From Durusdinium trenchii (Eukaryota > Sar > Dinophyceae > Suessiales > Symbiodiniaceae): a DNA stretch of 64,000 nucleotides. Within the stretch, counting starts at the first letter, position 1, and each line of letters begins with the position of its first letter. Shown one piece after another: positions 20,424 through 33,157 of this stretch. The notes under the pieces were generated by a model, which worked only from the letters and a program-made list of their open reading frames with translations, did no database searches and was not told the DNA's origin. The position numbers and the translations under genes are program-made. The DNA lies in the NCBI GenBank assembly GCA_963970005.1, contig CAXAMN010004180.1, forward strand, positions 38,046 to 102,045. Reading direction: 5' to 3'.

Positions 20424-23400
20424 TTCGTGATATGGTCTACGCTGGTGTGGTTTTTGCCTTCGCAGCTTCGTTGTTTTTGAACATGTAGTCCCGCTGGCAC
20501 ACCACCACAGATACACAAAGATTTGTCCCGGCAAAAGGCCCCAAACAGTGTATGAGGTGATGATGTTGGTGGTGGTGGTGAGTTTAGAATGTACATTTTC
20601 AAAAATGACATAAAGGGCACATTTGCTAGCCAACGAAACCTGCAAACATCCACAAAGTACTGCTCCTGTGCACTTCAAGTCCGCAACAAATCTGCGCCTG
20701 CCACGATATCTACAAATCAAGGTCAACAAAGCACTGCGCCTGAAGTACTCCGTGGATCTTCGTGGACCTTGGGATGCAAATTTCGTGGCAGGCGCCACTC
20801 TTTGTGGGTTTTGAAATTAACACTGCTTAGGGACTTTGAAGTGCAGATTTCATGGCAGGATCAGCACTCAAGACCTTGAAGCGCTACGCAATAGATTCAC
20901 CTCGCAAAGCCCTGTCCAGGCGATTGGCAGCTAACGCGGCCAAGAGTGCCAAAACGCAGCTGTCCAAAAGTCATGATTCATTGGACCTGCCACAAAACCG
21001 AAGAGCACTACCATGTGAAAAGTATTGCGCATACGGAGGCATCTGTAACTCGAAGTGGTCGCGGTCTCCTGCGCCTGTCACGACAACAAGGTTTCCCTCG
21101 CGCCTGCCACAAAAAGTCATCCCGAGCATGTGCAACGCGAGCAAAGACCCGCTCGGGCCCAGCAAATGTTGCAAGCCTGCAATGTTGCAAGCCTGCGCAG
21201 TCGACATCCACTTCGGAAAATAGCAGGGACTTCGCCGCCGCCGGATGCGAACACCTCACCGAAACACCAGTCCTTAACCACTACCGTGGGAATTCACCAC
21301 ACTGTTTGGAGAACTTCAACTTAGAACTGGAAGGCGTCTCCCTCACCAAACGCGACATCGCCACGACTTCCACACACTCAAGCCCCAATGGGCAAGATTC
21401 AACAATATCAGTCGCCACAATGGTTTTTTATTTTCCCGCTGGCACGCTGCTGAGGTGGCGCTCGCCGCACTCGCTGTGTACAATATGTACAGGACGGACG
21501 CGCCCTCACCCGCGCACAGGTAGGCGGCTCGGGTCGGAAGGCCCCGAGAGCGCCACGACCTCCGTGAACGGAGGGGTCGCGGGATCGCCCGTGGGGCAAG
21601 GCGGCGCGCGGCCAGGCATGCATGACTTCATGTGGCGCGCCAAAAGAATCACAAAGAATGTCACTACCATCTTAACGACAACGACGGTGCTTCAGTCGAA
21701 GCGCAGTGCGTAGTGGGACATGGCGCAGCGCAAGTTGCAAAATTTTAAAACTTATGCAGGTGTGGCGTCACACGGTGCTGTACTGCCGGGCAAACAGGGC
21801 AACGCTTTGATGAACGCCTGGGTTTTTGCAATGCTCCCAGGTGCCCCACGCATCTGGAGAGTGAAAATGCCAAACAATTGTCGCAATTCTGTGAGTTGCC
21901 CTATAAGTTTGAGGTTCGCAGGTCATGCGCTGGCGAACGTTCAAGGGCTTGGTTTTCGCATCCAAAACATCGTATTCAAACTGAATAGAGCCGTCAAAGT
22001 AATGACCAACGAGTACCAACACCCGCCGACAAACCACTGTTAGGAGTTGGGGAACCCGATTGAACTGGTTGACCACAGAAATGCCGCACATTTGGGCATA
22101 GACACGCTTCTTGAAACCAACACAGGCAAAAGTGTTGACACTTTGATGTTGTCGAACTACAAGAATTTGTTGGTGGGGCTGCCGGCAGCAACTCAAAGGG
22201 CAACTAAAATCAACCTGACGTTGGCGGACGTCGGCTGGCAAAAGCGCTTCTAAATCAGCATCATCAGTGGACCTGCTAGGGATGTCCAGATACCATGTGG
22301 AAATCAATTTTTGCTGGTATGTTGTTCCAATCTGATAATTAAAATCCTTATGCCAAGGTCGAATTTTTGTTGGCAGCTAGTTTTTCGCGTTAGATTCTTT
22401 TTCTGGACGCAGGTGAAAAGCGGAAAAAACATTTTTTCCGGGGGTCAACCCCTAGGCTTTTATTATGGACTACATAACAAGCATGGCATTGTTGCAAAAA
22501 CGACCAGCCGGTTTTTTGCTGGCTACCCAAACACACCCTGCGTGAGCATTGCAAAGGCAGGTCTTGTCACTAAGCCAATGGACGAAACGGTGACATGAAA
22601 GAAGAACTGCGGGCACAATTTCACATTGAAATTGGCAAACCAAAGCATTCAGCAGAAGGATGGCGGGTGCCGTAGATTCCTACCCACGTCGATGACTTGC
22701 ATAAAATCAATCACTCCTGTATACTTTCAGTGCTACTTGAAAAATGATTCCATCAACTGAGCAGTTCTGGAATATTTGCATGAAAATAATATTCCTGAAC
22801 AGCTCGCGTTCTTGTTTCAAAACAATACAAGTATGCCTCCACCCTGCTTCTCACAAACAGCACAATTAGCAACGCACTCATGGATCTGCATCCTTTTGCT
22901 GCGCCCCTCAAGTCTGTCAACGTCTGTTCCCTGAACATTTCCTTTTTCAACTAAATATCCTGTTGTTCATTTAGGGGTGTCTGCGAGCGAAATCCAGCCA
23001 CATCTGGATAAATATTCCAGGGTATATGTACTGTTTCTTGGTTTTACTATTCCAGGTATGCTTCCACCATATTCCAGGGTATGTTTTGAGTATCAGTATC
23101 GTATACCTCCAGCCGTTAACGTTCCGGAAAAAATCTTCCAAAACAAATATTCCATGAACTCACGGTACTACCCGGAATATTTAACCAAAGTACCCCCCAT
23201 GCAGAAGGCAATTCGGCCAGTTCCGACCACATTGTGGACCAGTTGGGTGCAACGACTCAACCATAACGGCAGCGAGGATCAGCGAGGTTAAGGGCGCGAT
23301 CGTGAAGAATGAGAAGGCCCAAACGCATGGGACGGCTAGGGGCGCATAGCAGCTGTGATGCGGACATGGCCTCTTCCATGGAGGCTTTTGGAGATGCTTC

Positions 23401-24190
23401 GGAGGCAAGACGCACGAAGAACCCAGAAACCGAGCATCCCCTTTCAAACGGTTAGTTCGCCCTCGCTGGCGCAGGGAATGAAGGTCACAATTGGGTAGAC
23501 TGCCGACTCGAACTAGAACCGTTGCAACATCAAACTGCAAGCCAAGTCATGAGGAAAGCTTGATGTCGACCGTGCTGCAGCGCAGCTACACAAAATAATG
23601 GTGGAGGTTGTAGCCGAAGCATGTGCCATAATGCAGTTGAAGTAGGCAGCAACGGATATAACCGATTGCACCAATTCAGAATACACACCAGACTTCCCTG
23701 GTGAAGGGTACACATACTCGTGAACAACAGTGACGTCGTTGCAGTTTGCACGCAAACCTCATCGACAATGAAAACTGCACCGGGGGCCCTGCACACAGGA
23801 AACCTCACCTCCAACCACACGGCGCAGCTATTGATATGTAATATGTACTAAAAAGATCAAAAAAACATTACAAAACGCTGTACAACAACTCAAACAATGC
23901 AGGAGTGCACCCTTCCAACTCTAGGTAAGGAAGCAAGGAAGCAAGTGACCGCAACACGCTCTACTTTTAGTCGCGGAGTGGTGGAATGAAGTGCGCACGT
24001 ATGCACACTGCCTGCAACCTATCCAGCTTCTGACGTGCCTCGGTTGGACTGGACTTTGCTTTGGTTTCTTGATTGTTCCCCAAGCAGTTCACTGTTGGGG
24101 CTCTATCCTATAAAAAAAGGGCCACGCTGACTGGCCGCGCCCCTGTCCTCTCGTTCCCGAAACAGAGCTGGCCACATTGACTGGCCGCGC
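20424..24190. other. Gene-poor stretch with a small repeat family
   Basis: No gene is supported. A 13-base motif, GCGCCTGCCACGA, occurs at 20694-20706 with a perfect inverted partner at 20783-20795. Looser copies lie near 21074 and 21100. A GC-rich patch at about 21440-21625 has open frames but no recognisable product. Confidence 0.5.
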
Positions 24191-24336
24191 CCCTGAACTC
24201 TGTGGCCGGGCTCTGTGGCCACGCTCTGTGGCTGGGCTTTGTGGCCGGGTCTTGTCCTCCTCTTGTCCCTCTCTTGTCCTGCTGTTGTCCTCCTCTTGTC
24301 CTCCTCTTGTCCTTCTCTTGTCCTTCTTTTGTCCTC
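24122..24336. repeat. Two short tandem-repeat blocks
   Basis: A 20-odd-base unit (GACTGGCCGCGCCCCTG core) is present twice, at 24128 and 24179. A CTCTGTGGCCGGG-type repeat follows to about 24248, and then CTTGTCCTCCT-type repeats to 24336. The plus-strand translation is Leu/Ser/Cys-rich and reflects only the repeat. Confidence 0.8.
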
Positions 24337-27300
24337 TCGGTGCCGGTGCAGGGGGAGGCCGGATCCGGAGTTGTTGCTTTAGTTCACGAAGGGAATGCAT
24401 GAAGGGCCTTGAACTGGCAAAATCACAGCACAAAAAATACAAAAAAAACAATGCTCTGGGCGTTGGAAGATGTAAGGCGTGCATGTGTGGTGCAACGGCT
24501 GTATTACCAAATTGCCAGAGCACGCATCAAATGCCTCACGCGAACTTACAACCGCGGCGTGATCTTTTCCAGCGACAAGGGATAAAGTATGATGAAGCAT
24601 TGCCCTTTGGTGTCTGGTTGCATTCCCAAATCCTCGGGACTACTGCCGATCAAGCGAAAAGCGGAACAACAGGGACTCAAGTTTGATTTCCCAAGTGGAA
24701 CGGGGCACATCCGTGATCCTCTGTCGAAGTACAGGTTTTCGAAATCATGCTTATACAAGGCTTAGCAGAGTGCGCTTGGTGGTGTCAGTGCTGGGCAATG
24801 CCCACCGCACCAGTGGAGGCGAAAAGGGCCACAACAAAGGAGTGGGCTGTGGCTGTGTAGGGATGTTTCTGTAATTATGGCATGTGTTCATGGCATTCAT
24901 TTTCGTCGATGCTGTGGTCTTCCTTCTCGTCCATCGGTCATGGCCGCTTCCCCTGTCGTTCATGCGGTCGACCGACGTTCGAAAGGCGAACGAAGTTCGG
25001 CGCAACTGATTCACTGGGTTAACACTCCAAGATCGTCCGCGCGCCACGTTGACTCCAAGGTCCATTCCTAGCCATGTTGACTCCAAGGTTGAAGCGATAT
25101 CAATTTGGACGTCTCCCTAGCGATGCTCCGACGGCACTGGCACTGCCACGTCTGAGCTTGATGGCATCAGCAAGGATAAACTGAACTTTGGTGGGCAATG
25201 TCATCAAGTGTGAGCTGATGCAGGAGTCTGGTTGTTCACAAGTGAACGAATTATGCAGAACTACTTGTAACAACATTGAACTTGTTGCTTTATTTGTGGC
25301 CCAATGTATTCTAATGTTGGCAATTTTTGTGCACCTCAGACACCCTGGCTGTGTTCTGGTCATGATCTGAATCAGTTCGGAGCCCGTGAAGCTGAAGGTG
25401 GCCGGCTGACAACTTGCTCCGGGACAATTACGCATCGGGACCAGGGAGAATGGTCAGGACATCTACCGCGACGGCTGAGCCGAATCCAACCAAAAAAGTT
25501 GCCGCAGTGCTGTGTGATGACGAACGATAACGCATACAAAACAAACGCCTCGGAAGGGATAGTGAGGCCCCCAGACAAGCAGCCAGCACCCAGCCGGCTG
25601 CGCAGGGGGCTGCGCAGGGGGCGCTGCGCCAGTGCGCATGACCGGCGGCTGGAGCAGGATCTGAGCACTGGAGGGACACACCTGAGTAGCGAGGAGCACC
25701 CTTGAGGAACAAAGCGGACGCATCAGTGCAATCCAGTTCTTGCTCACCAATCTCTAGGAAGTCTCAAGTTCACCGCGTTCTTCAAGTCAAGTATGCAAGC
25801 TTCAAAGAATAGACACAAGCGCGGAACGGCCTTTTGTCACATATAATATATACATGTCCAATGTATTATATTCAAGTACAATCAATTACATACAGTAGGA
25901 ATTATGCTGTGTGTTCCTTGCTACTGCCGACGCGAACGCTAACTGATGTTAATTGGACTCATGAGATCTACTTGTAGCATGGTTGCGGTTTCCAGCTCTG
26001 TGCCTGTAAAGACCAGAAGATCACAGCACCATACAACACCCAGCTGAGCAAGCTGAGCAAGCTGAATCGGTTTGCAGTTGAGGATTGGGAGCCGTTGAGT
26101 TGGGCCCAGGTCTGGACAGAGCCAGTTACGCATCAGGAACGCTCACTGGTTGCCAGTCTCTAAGCTTGTTCTCATTTCACACGGCCAACGGCGAAGCGGA
26201 ACATCACATGGCCAACGCACGCACGCGGGCACAGGGCCAGCATCGGACTGATACGAGACGCGAGACGCGAGACGCAGTAGGCAGAGGCAACATCACACAA
26301 GTGTCCGACAAACACATCCACCAAGCAAAGGCAAAAAAGCGCTGAGGCAGTTCCAATTTGTTTCTTGCGCTGCTGTTGCTTCCTCATCGGCCCCTTAGGG
26401 TCCTCCTTGGGGTCCTTCAGCCCCACAAAGCCATGGCTCACACGCTTTGTGGCATTGCAATAACCTCCGACTTGGCACAGTTGTTCATCTGACGACTGAA
26501 AAACCCTCCGCCTTTCACCACATGCATTGGGTCGGGAGACGGCTTAGCAAACGTCTGGCGAATGCCTTTCGACCACCCTTGGCGCTTCGTTGACCGTGAC
26601 GGGCGAACAAAGCAGGTCCGGTCTTCCGCGAGGCGCTCTCATGCAAGACCGACGCGCGCGATCCAAATCGCCGCTTTCGCGATCGCTGCGTCTCTTTTCG
26701 GTGCATCGCTGCGGTCAACCTGTAACTTTCGCCGTTCTCCACCCAAAAGCTCTGGCTGGTATCGGCATCCGGTTTTGCTTCACCCATTCGTCGCTTGAAA
26801 TGAGTGCTGGACTATGAAAGAACAGTTCTATGTACATCCACATGACCAGTTCCATCAGGCTCAAAAATGGACAGCATCTTCGATTGGTGACTCTCTTCTA
26901 GCCTGATGCTGTCGCGAACTGGTTCGGAGGGACACCACATGAAATGAACGAATCCACAACTGGTTTTCCGTCTTCCTAAAGCCCACTGAACCTCACTGTA
27001 GAACGATGATCAAAGCCAAATTTAAAAGAACAATCTATCGGGTGCAACCGTTGATGGCTAGCTGCCAACGCTCAAGGGTGGTGGGGGTCTCATCAGCGTC
27101 GCCACAGTTGTGTTTCTCTTAGAAAAGCGTTGCTTGCTTTGACATCCCAAGGTCCAAACACAATGGTCCCCCTCATCCTAGCAGCAATGTGTTTCTATAT
27201 TTACCGTACTATACCAACTCCATGCCGATCTTTGGGTCGTGGATGTCAAGGGCGACAGGTGAGATATGGATTCAATTGAAGCGCGACATGTGTCAAAATG

Positions 27301-28520
27301 CACAAGGAAAGAGCAACTGTGACCGGCCTTGACATAAAAATGGATCCTACTTGGTCTGCTGGCGTTCTTCTGATCGAACTTATGCCCCTGTAGGTTGCGT
27401 GCATCGGTTCGACCGAGAAAAGCAATCATCTGCGCCACTTCGTCGGACTACGCTGAAAACCAATGGGCTCACAAGCGATGGTTCCAAACGCTATGAAATA
27501 TCACGAAATGTGGATGCTCGAGATTTGACAATCATTGAATGATATCTGATATGCACAACAAGTGGTTTCCTCGCTGATTGTAGACTTCATCATACTTCAT
27601 CTACCAGCCATACATCGTTTCCCCCTGATATCTGAGCGCCCCAACTGAGTTCTTTGCTGTGCAAAGTACGAGTCGCGTTCGTAGAGTGCCACCACGCTAT
27701 GGTAGACCTTGACAGCCAACACACGCTTGTTCTCATGAGTGTATCATAGTGCGTCACTTGATGGCCACTTGATGTTGGGGTGATCATGCAAACAGTTCTA
27801 TACAGAACTACAAGTGGCACTCTAGTGAAGGTCTTTCAGGTTCACAACAGGAGGCAGTGGATAACTTCAGAGAAATCACATGCGCACCTGCGCAGCGATG
27901 CGCTGCGCAGCGCACTGCACCCGAAAAGGACCCAAGACTTCACCTCTTCCCGGACTCAGTTTGGATTGGGCTTTGGGTAGCAAGTGCTACTTGACAACGT
28001 TTTTGGTCGCTGGTCAAATCCCAATGTCATGGCAATGACCGGACGACCTGCGGGGATTCTGGACGTCCATCGAGCAATCCCGGTCCTCGGCGAATAACAT
28101 AAGGGGTAAGTTAAGTTCCGATTGCTTTCAAAAGAATCTCTTCGACTTGTCCTTCATCTCTACTTTTTGCATGATTTGGATAGCACCAGGTAGCAGAAGT
28201 GGTAGCAAAAAAGCATATTGGCAACCAATACATAATCTTATATAGATAAACCTCAGCAGCTCGGGATTGACCCACCCGGCCTCTGATCCGTTCTCCCCCA
28301 CGATCTGCACATGGTTCTGCCAGCACGAAGTGGTAGCCAAAGCGAAAGAAAAATCAAAGGAACATCAATAAACCCATGATTCAACAAACCAACTCAGTTC
28401 ATCGCATGGCTTCCTCAGGCTACGTCTGCATCCTTTTCCATGCACAAAAGGAATAATGGCTACAGAACCTGGGCAACCAGTGACATTGACATACCCTGCA
28501 CATTCCTGGCCATGCATCCT
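24337..28520. other. Gene-poor stretch
   Basis: No supported gene. Short ORFs occur on both strands, and a local tandem CTGCGCAGGGGG duplication lies near 25598-25622. Nothing here resembles a known domain. Confidence 0.5.
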
Positions 28521-28622
28521 GGCATCGCTACTAGGAGCAAAGGGCATCGCTACTACGAGCAAGGATGCATTATTAGGGGCTCCTGGCATCGCTACTAGTA
28601 ACAAGAAGCTACTAGGATCATC
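28521..28622. repeat. Dispersed CTACTAGTAG-type repeat cluster
   Basis: Several copies of a GGCATCGCTACTAG-type unit alternate with AGCAAGAAGCTACTAG-type units. Related clusters recur at seven other places in the window. The Leu/Val/Ala-rich translations they give are not proteins. Confidence 0.8.
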
Positions 28623-29357
28623 CGCTCGTCCGCTCGTCAGGCCTTGAGAGTTTGCTGCCAGGCCTTCTTGTGAGCCGCATTCAGCACCTGCGAGGCAGCA
28701 CCCGCACGAGCACGGTGCTGCGCGAGCTCGCGCGGTGCTGAATGCGTTCTTCTCGAGCACGGGGGCCGGGAAGAAACGGATGTTAAGAGATCAATTGACA
28801 AAGGGATGATGAAAGGAGTATGTAATGCGCCAGGGACAGTTTTTCTTAGGGACTGTTGGGGAAGTTTGTCATGAAATTACGGTACATGTTTGTGGGTGAC
28901 AACTTTGCTTCACTCTGAAAAATACAACACAACAAAAGATCATTCAACAAAAACTGATCTCCTCTCTTAGTGAGTTTCAGGGACGAGAATGGTCGTGTTC
29001 TTCCACATCAAAATTGTCCATCCAGCATGTCGCAGTATTTGGCATGATGTGGATGGCAAAGGCTCAGAAATCCTGGTGAACCGTATGAGCCTCACGCGCA
29101 CGCCAGGTCCAGTACCCACCCAGCCCAAAAAATGAGAGGTCCCTGCTGGGAAACCTCCAACTTGCTCTCGGTCGCACTACGTGGCCCTGCGTGGCTCAAA
29201 CAAAGAGAGCCCCACCGTTTCACCGTCCATCCCCACCGTCCGGAGCCTCACCCAACTCTTTGAGCGAACAGCGATTGCCCTTGACCTTCTTCAAGGCCTG
29301 GTCTGGTCGGTGCGTCGTTCTTTAGCAGAAAAGGTACCCCAAAACAAAGGACCAGGA

Positions 29358-29418
29358 GCCCCTAGTAGCTTCTTGCTCCTAGTAGCGATGCCAGGAGCCC
29401 CAGTAACTTCTTGCTCCT
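29358..29418. repeat. Dispersed CTACTAGTAG-type repeat cluster
   Basis: AGGAGCCCCTAGTAGCTTC and TAGTAGCGATGCC units, the same family as at 28521. Confidence 0.8.
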
Positions 29419-29897
29419 ACGCAAATCCCCAACTTTCTTCCTGTGATGTTCAAGATCTCCCAATTGTGTCAAACCTCTTTCAGCAAATTTACAGCCAACC
29501 CTGCTTTGGGCATTCAAATCTGGCTCCGTAGATCCCAAGGATTGTCAATGGCTGCGCACAAATCAAGAGTGTGTACAGTAACAGGCTATTCTGTAAAGAA
29601 CCATTTCAGAGTACGGCAGGCTGAAGATGCAGGGATGTTTCTCGGAACCTTTTCAAGTGTTTGGTCAAGCCTAAGCGTTTGTGATCTCAGGTGGTGCGTT
29701 CCAGAACAACAATTAAACCTAGTTGCGCCTAGTTGCGCCCAACAAAAACATAACAAAACGTGAACCTCAGAGAGAACGGAAAAACGGCAGAACAAACCTC
29801 TGACACCGCTGACACCGCATGTCCGCGTCACGTCCGCCTCTTTGGCCTCGCAACTTTGGGATTCCTCCCAGATCTTCAGCCTCGCTCAGGAATTGCG

Positions 29898-29966
29898 GGC
29901 ATCGCTACTAGTAGCTTCTTGCTACTGGTAGTAATGGCCTCCAACCTAGTAGCTTCTTGCTACAAG
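29898..29966. repeat. Dispersed CTACTAGTAG-type repeat cluster
   Basis: Includes a perfect GCTACTAGTAGC palindrome followed by TTCTTGCTAC. Confidence 0.8.
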
Positions 29967-30179
29967 CAACATCTGCCTGGAAAATGGATGAACTCAACAT
30001 GGTATGCAAAGGTACAAGATGATACAAGGCAGCTAGTATGATTGGATATGCCTGTGCGATCCTGTGAGAAATCCTGAGCTGCATTCTCGATCACTCTGTG
30101 GCCATGGTAGGCTGTGGCTGGTGTCGGGCTGTTGTCTCCACAGAAAGCCGCCCCCAATCTGTTAATCATTTGAAGACTT

Positions 30180-30300
30180 CCTTGTTACTAGAAGCAAGAA
30201 TGCTCCTAGTAAGGCCAGGAGCCCCGTTCGTAGCGTCCGATCGCTCCTAGTAGCGATGCCCTTTGCTCCTGGTAACTTTGTAGCGTTCTTGTTACTAATT
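30180..30300. repeat. Dispersed CTACTAGTAG-type repeat cluster
   Basis: Diverged copies in the opposite arrangement (CTCCTAGTAGCGATGCCC, CCAGGAGCCCCG) belong to the same family. Confidence 0.7.
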
Positions 30301-31626
30301 TGAAGACTTCCTCGTCTCCTGCCACCGAGGTCTCCCCCACATCGAACGACGACCACCAAGCTGCGCCATCTCCTTGGTGAGGAGCTCCGGGATTTTCACC
30401 TCAGCCGTGGATGAGCAAATCGTGCTTTCAACTCACCTGAAATATATTTGTCAATGGGTTCAATCGCCTAGAAACAATTGATTGAACATAGAAATAGGGC
30501 TTGTCAATGTCTATTTGTCAATGGGTTTGTAAAGGTTGAAGATAGACATATCATGAAATACAGTATCATGAAACCACCGCCTAGAAACGATGAGAGAGCT
30601 TCGTTTGGATGGTGGGTGGAGCACCGTTGAAGAGGACCTCTTCGTCCCAGTGACCATGGCCCGTTCCCAGGAATGAGAGAATGTCCCTCATGATTCTGCG
30701 GGGATGGCCAAGATCGGGAATCTCCAGAACTGGGAGAAGCACCGCTTCCACTCCTTACTGGCCACCATTTGGCGCCCAGGCGTTCGGGAGGACTGGAGAG
30801 CTCCCCTGCAAGGCCTCGTCCAACATGGATCGAAAGCCTGACGAGGTTGGCATGGCCACTTTGGGGAACAAGGCCCTGGACCGTCTTCAGCCCGTCAGCT
30901 TTGTCCATGCCGATTTCTTGTCTCTCTTGTAAGGGGGTGTTGTTGGCAAAATGGTCTTTGGAGGTGTGTTTTGCTTTTTTTCCGGGTTTGAGGTCTGCAG
31001 TTTGCGCAGCTGTTGCGTTCTTTCCCTAGTGTCTCCCTACATGTGTTGTAAACAATCTTGTATGTTTTTCTGGACCCCTAAGGCCCTAAGAGTGAGGCAA
31101 ACAAAGAGGCCAAAATCCTCTCGGGCCCTTGGTTGAACTGCCCCCTGATGTTCACCCGCATTCGCGAAAGCTGGCCTGCGGTGTAAGATTGCACCTCCTC
31201 ATCCTGCCCAGAATGTCTGCATGTGCCAACGGACACGAAACAAACGAACTCGTCAAGAACTCTCGCTGTGAATGACCAGCAGTCCTGGGCAACACGCAAG
31301 AAAGCAACTTGAAACAAGGTCATCAATGGCGCCACGGATGACCATGGTTATGTGCAAAACACAATATCACGGTCACCGAGAATCGGACAGCGAGTTTCAG
31401 GTTCGGGGCCCTTTGCGGCCTTCTTGAATGGGCAGGGAAGATCCAATCAGGGCTACAGAAACATCAAACTCAATGGCACAGGTAGACCCTCGTCTTTGAT
31501 CACAGGTTGACAACCGGAAGACCCCTGTCATCCTCGACTCCACCTCAATGCGCCGTACACCTGAGCGCCTTCAAAGACCTCCACCGTGTTATCCGTCCTC
31601 ACTTGAACCGTATCCCTTCATCCAAA
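30301..31626. other. Gene-poor stretch with one weak exon candidate
   Basis: No supported gene. The minus strand at about 30310-30420 reads as a helical, charged segment (TAEVKIPELLTKEMAQLGGR) that could be an exon, but splice edges and partners were not identified. Confidence 0.4.
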
Positions 31627-31736
31627 CTACTCCGCCCCAGTCGACGCCTGAGTCGCTTCTTGCAGCGATTGGAGCTCCTCCTCGCTGATCCCATACTCCT
31701 CCGCAACCTGTGCGAGCGTGCAGGCGTGCACATCAA
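31627..31736 (-). CDS. Terminal exon of an unrecognised gene
   Basis: This is the last exon: acceptor GAG at 31737-31739, 110 bases, stop codon TAG at 31627. It joins in phase with the exon at 31889-31967 (one base carried over). The encoded tail (VAEEYGISEEELQSLQEA) is acidic and helical. No family is recognised. Further upstream exons should lie at higher coordinates, but none could be assigned. Confidence 0.6.
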
Positions 31737-31888
31737 CTCCGGAACCGTGGTTCCTGCTCGTTGGCAAAGGTCTCGGAAAATACCAGAAGGGCAGACTTGG
31801 GAAAGTGATGATAGGAACTGTGTTTTCCTCAATAAGCATGATAATATTCGTCTCCGAGCAAAAGTTCATATCTCATATCTTCTTACAC

Positions 31889-31967
31889 CGGCATGGAGCA
31901 GCTCCATCCTCTGGATCTCCGCCCGCAACCGGGCCTCATGTTGGATGTGTTGCAGCTTCTCGAACAC
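31889..31967 (-). CDS. Penultimate exon, coiled-coil segment
   Basis: Acceptor CAG precedes GTG at 31967 and a GTGTAAG donor follows at 31888. The 79 bases encode a charged helix (VFEKLQHIQHEARLRAEIQR) with a heptad-like pattern. The phase at its end fits the terminal exon exactly. Gene identity unknown. Confidence 0.6.
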
Positions 31968-32099
31968 CTGAGCCGCTACACTCACCCGGGCCCAGCGGGC
32001 CCATGGTAGCGATGCCCGTTGCTCCCATGGGCACACAAAGGGAGTGAGATGGTCATGGACAAATTACATGTCCCGATGGCCCTGACCATCTCACAATCT

Positions 32100-32232
32100 T
32101 TTTTTCAGGCACACATGTACAGTGTGTGACAGTATGTGTTCGTGTGTGCGTGTGTGTGTTCAGTTCATGTGTGTGTGTGAACATCTAGAGAGAGAGGGAG
32201 AGAAAAAGAAAGGAGAAGAAGAAGAAGAAGGT
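32100..32232. repeat. TG and GAA/GA microsatellites
   Basis: TGTGTG-rich DNA (32110-32185) is followed by GAGAGAGGGAGAG and GAAGAAGAA runs to 32232. Confidence 0.85.
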
Positions 32233-32729
32233 CCAGTAAAATGAGGATTTATTCAAAAAAAGACTGTGGCTGTCATGATCACTGCGGGACCTTGGAACTT
32301 CCGGGGCGCTCCATCTCAAACAAGGACCAACAAGGAAGGTCCAGGTCTGTGATCCGTCCGTTTGTGTCTTCTTCCCGCTGGAGAAGGAGCAGCACTAGCC
32401 CTACTCTAGGCACCAGCCAGAATATACATTATATATATTATATAAATATTATCCTCTACACTCGTGGTTCATGGCCGCCCGTGGCCATTTGACATCATCG
32501 CAATGTTCGATATCAAATATTGATCCCTTAGAGCCCCCTCATAGGACAAGGTCTGTTCACCATTGTAGGGATGACTCATGGGCAGCACATGTGTCCAAAC
32601 AGCAGGCGTGGACAGGGGTAAGGGATCAAAATAAAAATAAAAATAGAATCAAAAAAATATTCAGGGATCAATAAAAAAAATAAAAAGGCAATCAAAAAAA
32701 ATATTCTAGTCCACTGAGGATGGTTGGGG

Positions 32730-32888
32730 TAGTAGTAGTAGCAGTAGCAGTAGCAGTAGCAGCAGCAGCAGCAGCAGCACCAGCGTAGCAGTAGCAGTAG
32801 CAGCAGCAGCAGCAGCAGCGCAGCAGCAGCAGCAGGAGGAGGAGGAGGAGTAGTAGTAGTAGTAGTAGTGGTAGCAGTAGCAGTAGTA
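32730..32888. repeat. AGT/AGC trinucleotide microsatellite
   Basis: AGTAGT, AGCAGT, AGCAGC and GGAGGA triplet runs extend over about 160 bases. Confidence 0.95.
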
Positions 32889-32953
32889 CCTACTTTCTTC
32901 CCAGGGAGCTGCCTCTAGTAGAAAGCAATCAAGCCTCTATTTGCGCAAGCAGG

Positions 32954-33157
32954 GGACCAGGAGATCGACAGACGAGCGCCGTAGGAGAGCAAAAGACCAG
33001 CGGACCACAGGACCAGAGGACCAGGAGACCGGAGGACTAGGGACCAGTGGACTAAAGGACCAAGGGACCAGGGACCAAAGGACCAGTGGACCAGAGGACC
33101 AAGGGACCAAAGGACCAAGGGACCACATTACCAGAGGACCCGCAGACCACAAGGCCA
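32954..33157. repeat. GGACCA minisatellite
   Basis: GGACCAGAG, GGACCAAAG and GGACCACAG units of about 9-10 bases are repeated some 17 times. The translated Trp/Ser/Leu or Gly/Pro/Arg strings on either strand are artefacts of the repeat. Confidence 0.9.

Noticed and set aside
28365-28760. Leu/Val/Ala/Gly-rich frames around the CTACTAGTAG clusters
   Set aside because: The peptides are translations of the dispersed repeat and recur wherever the repeat occurs.
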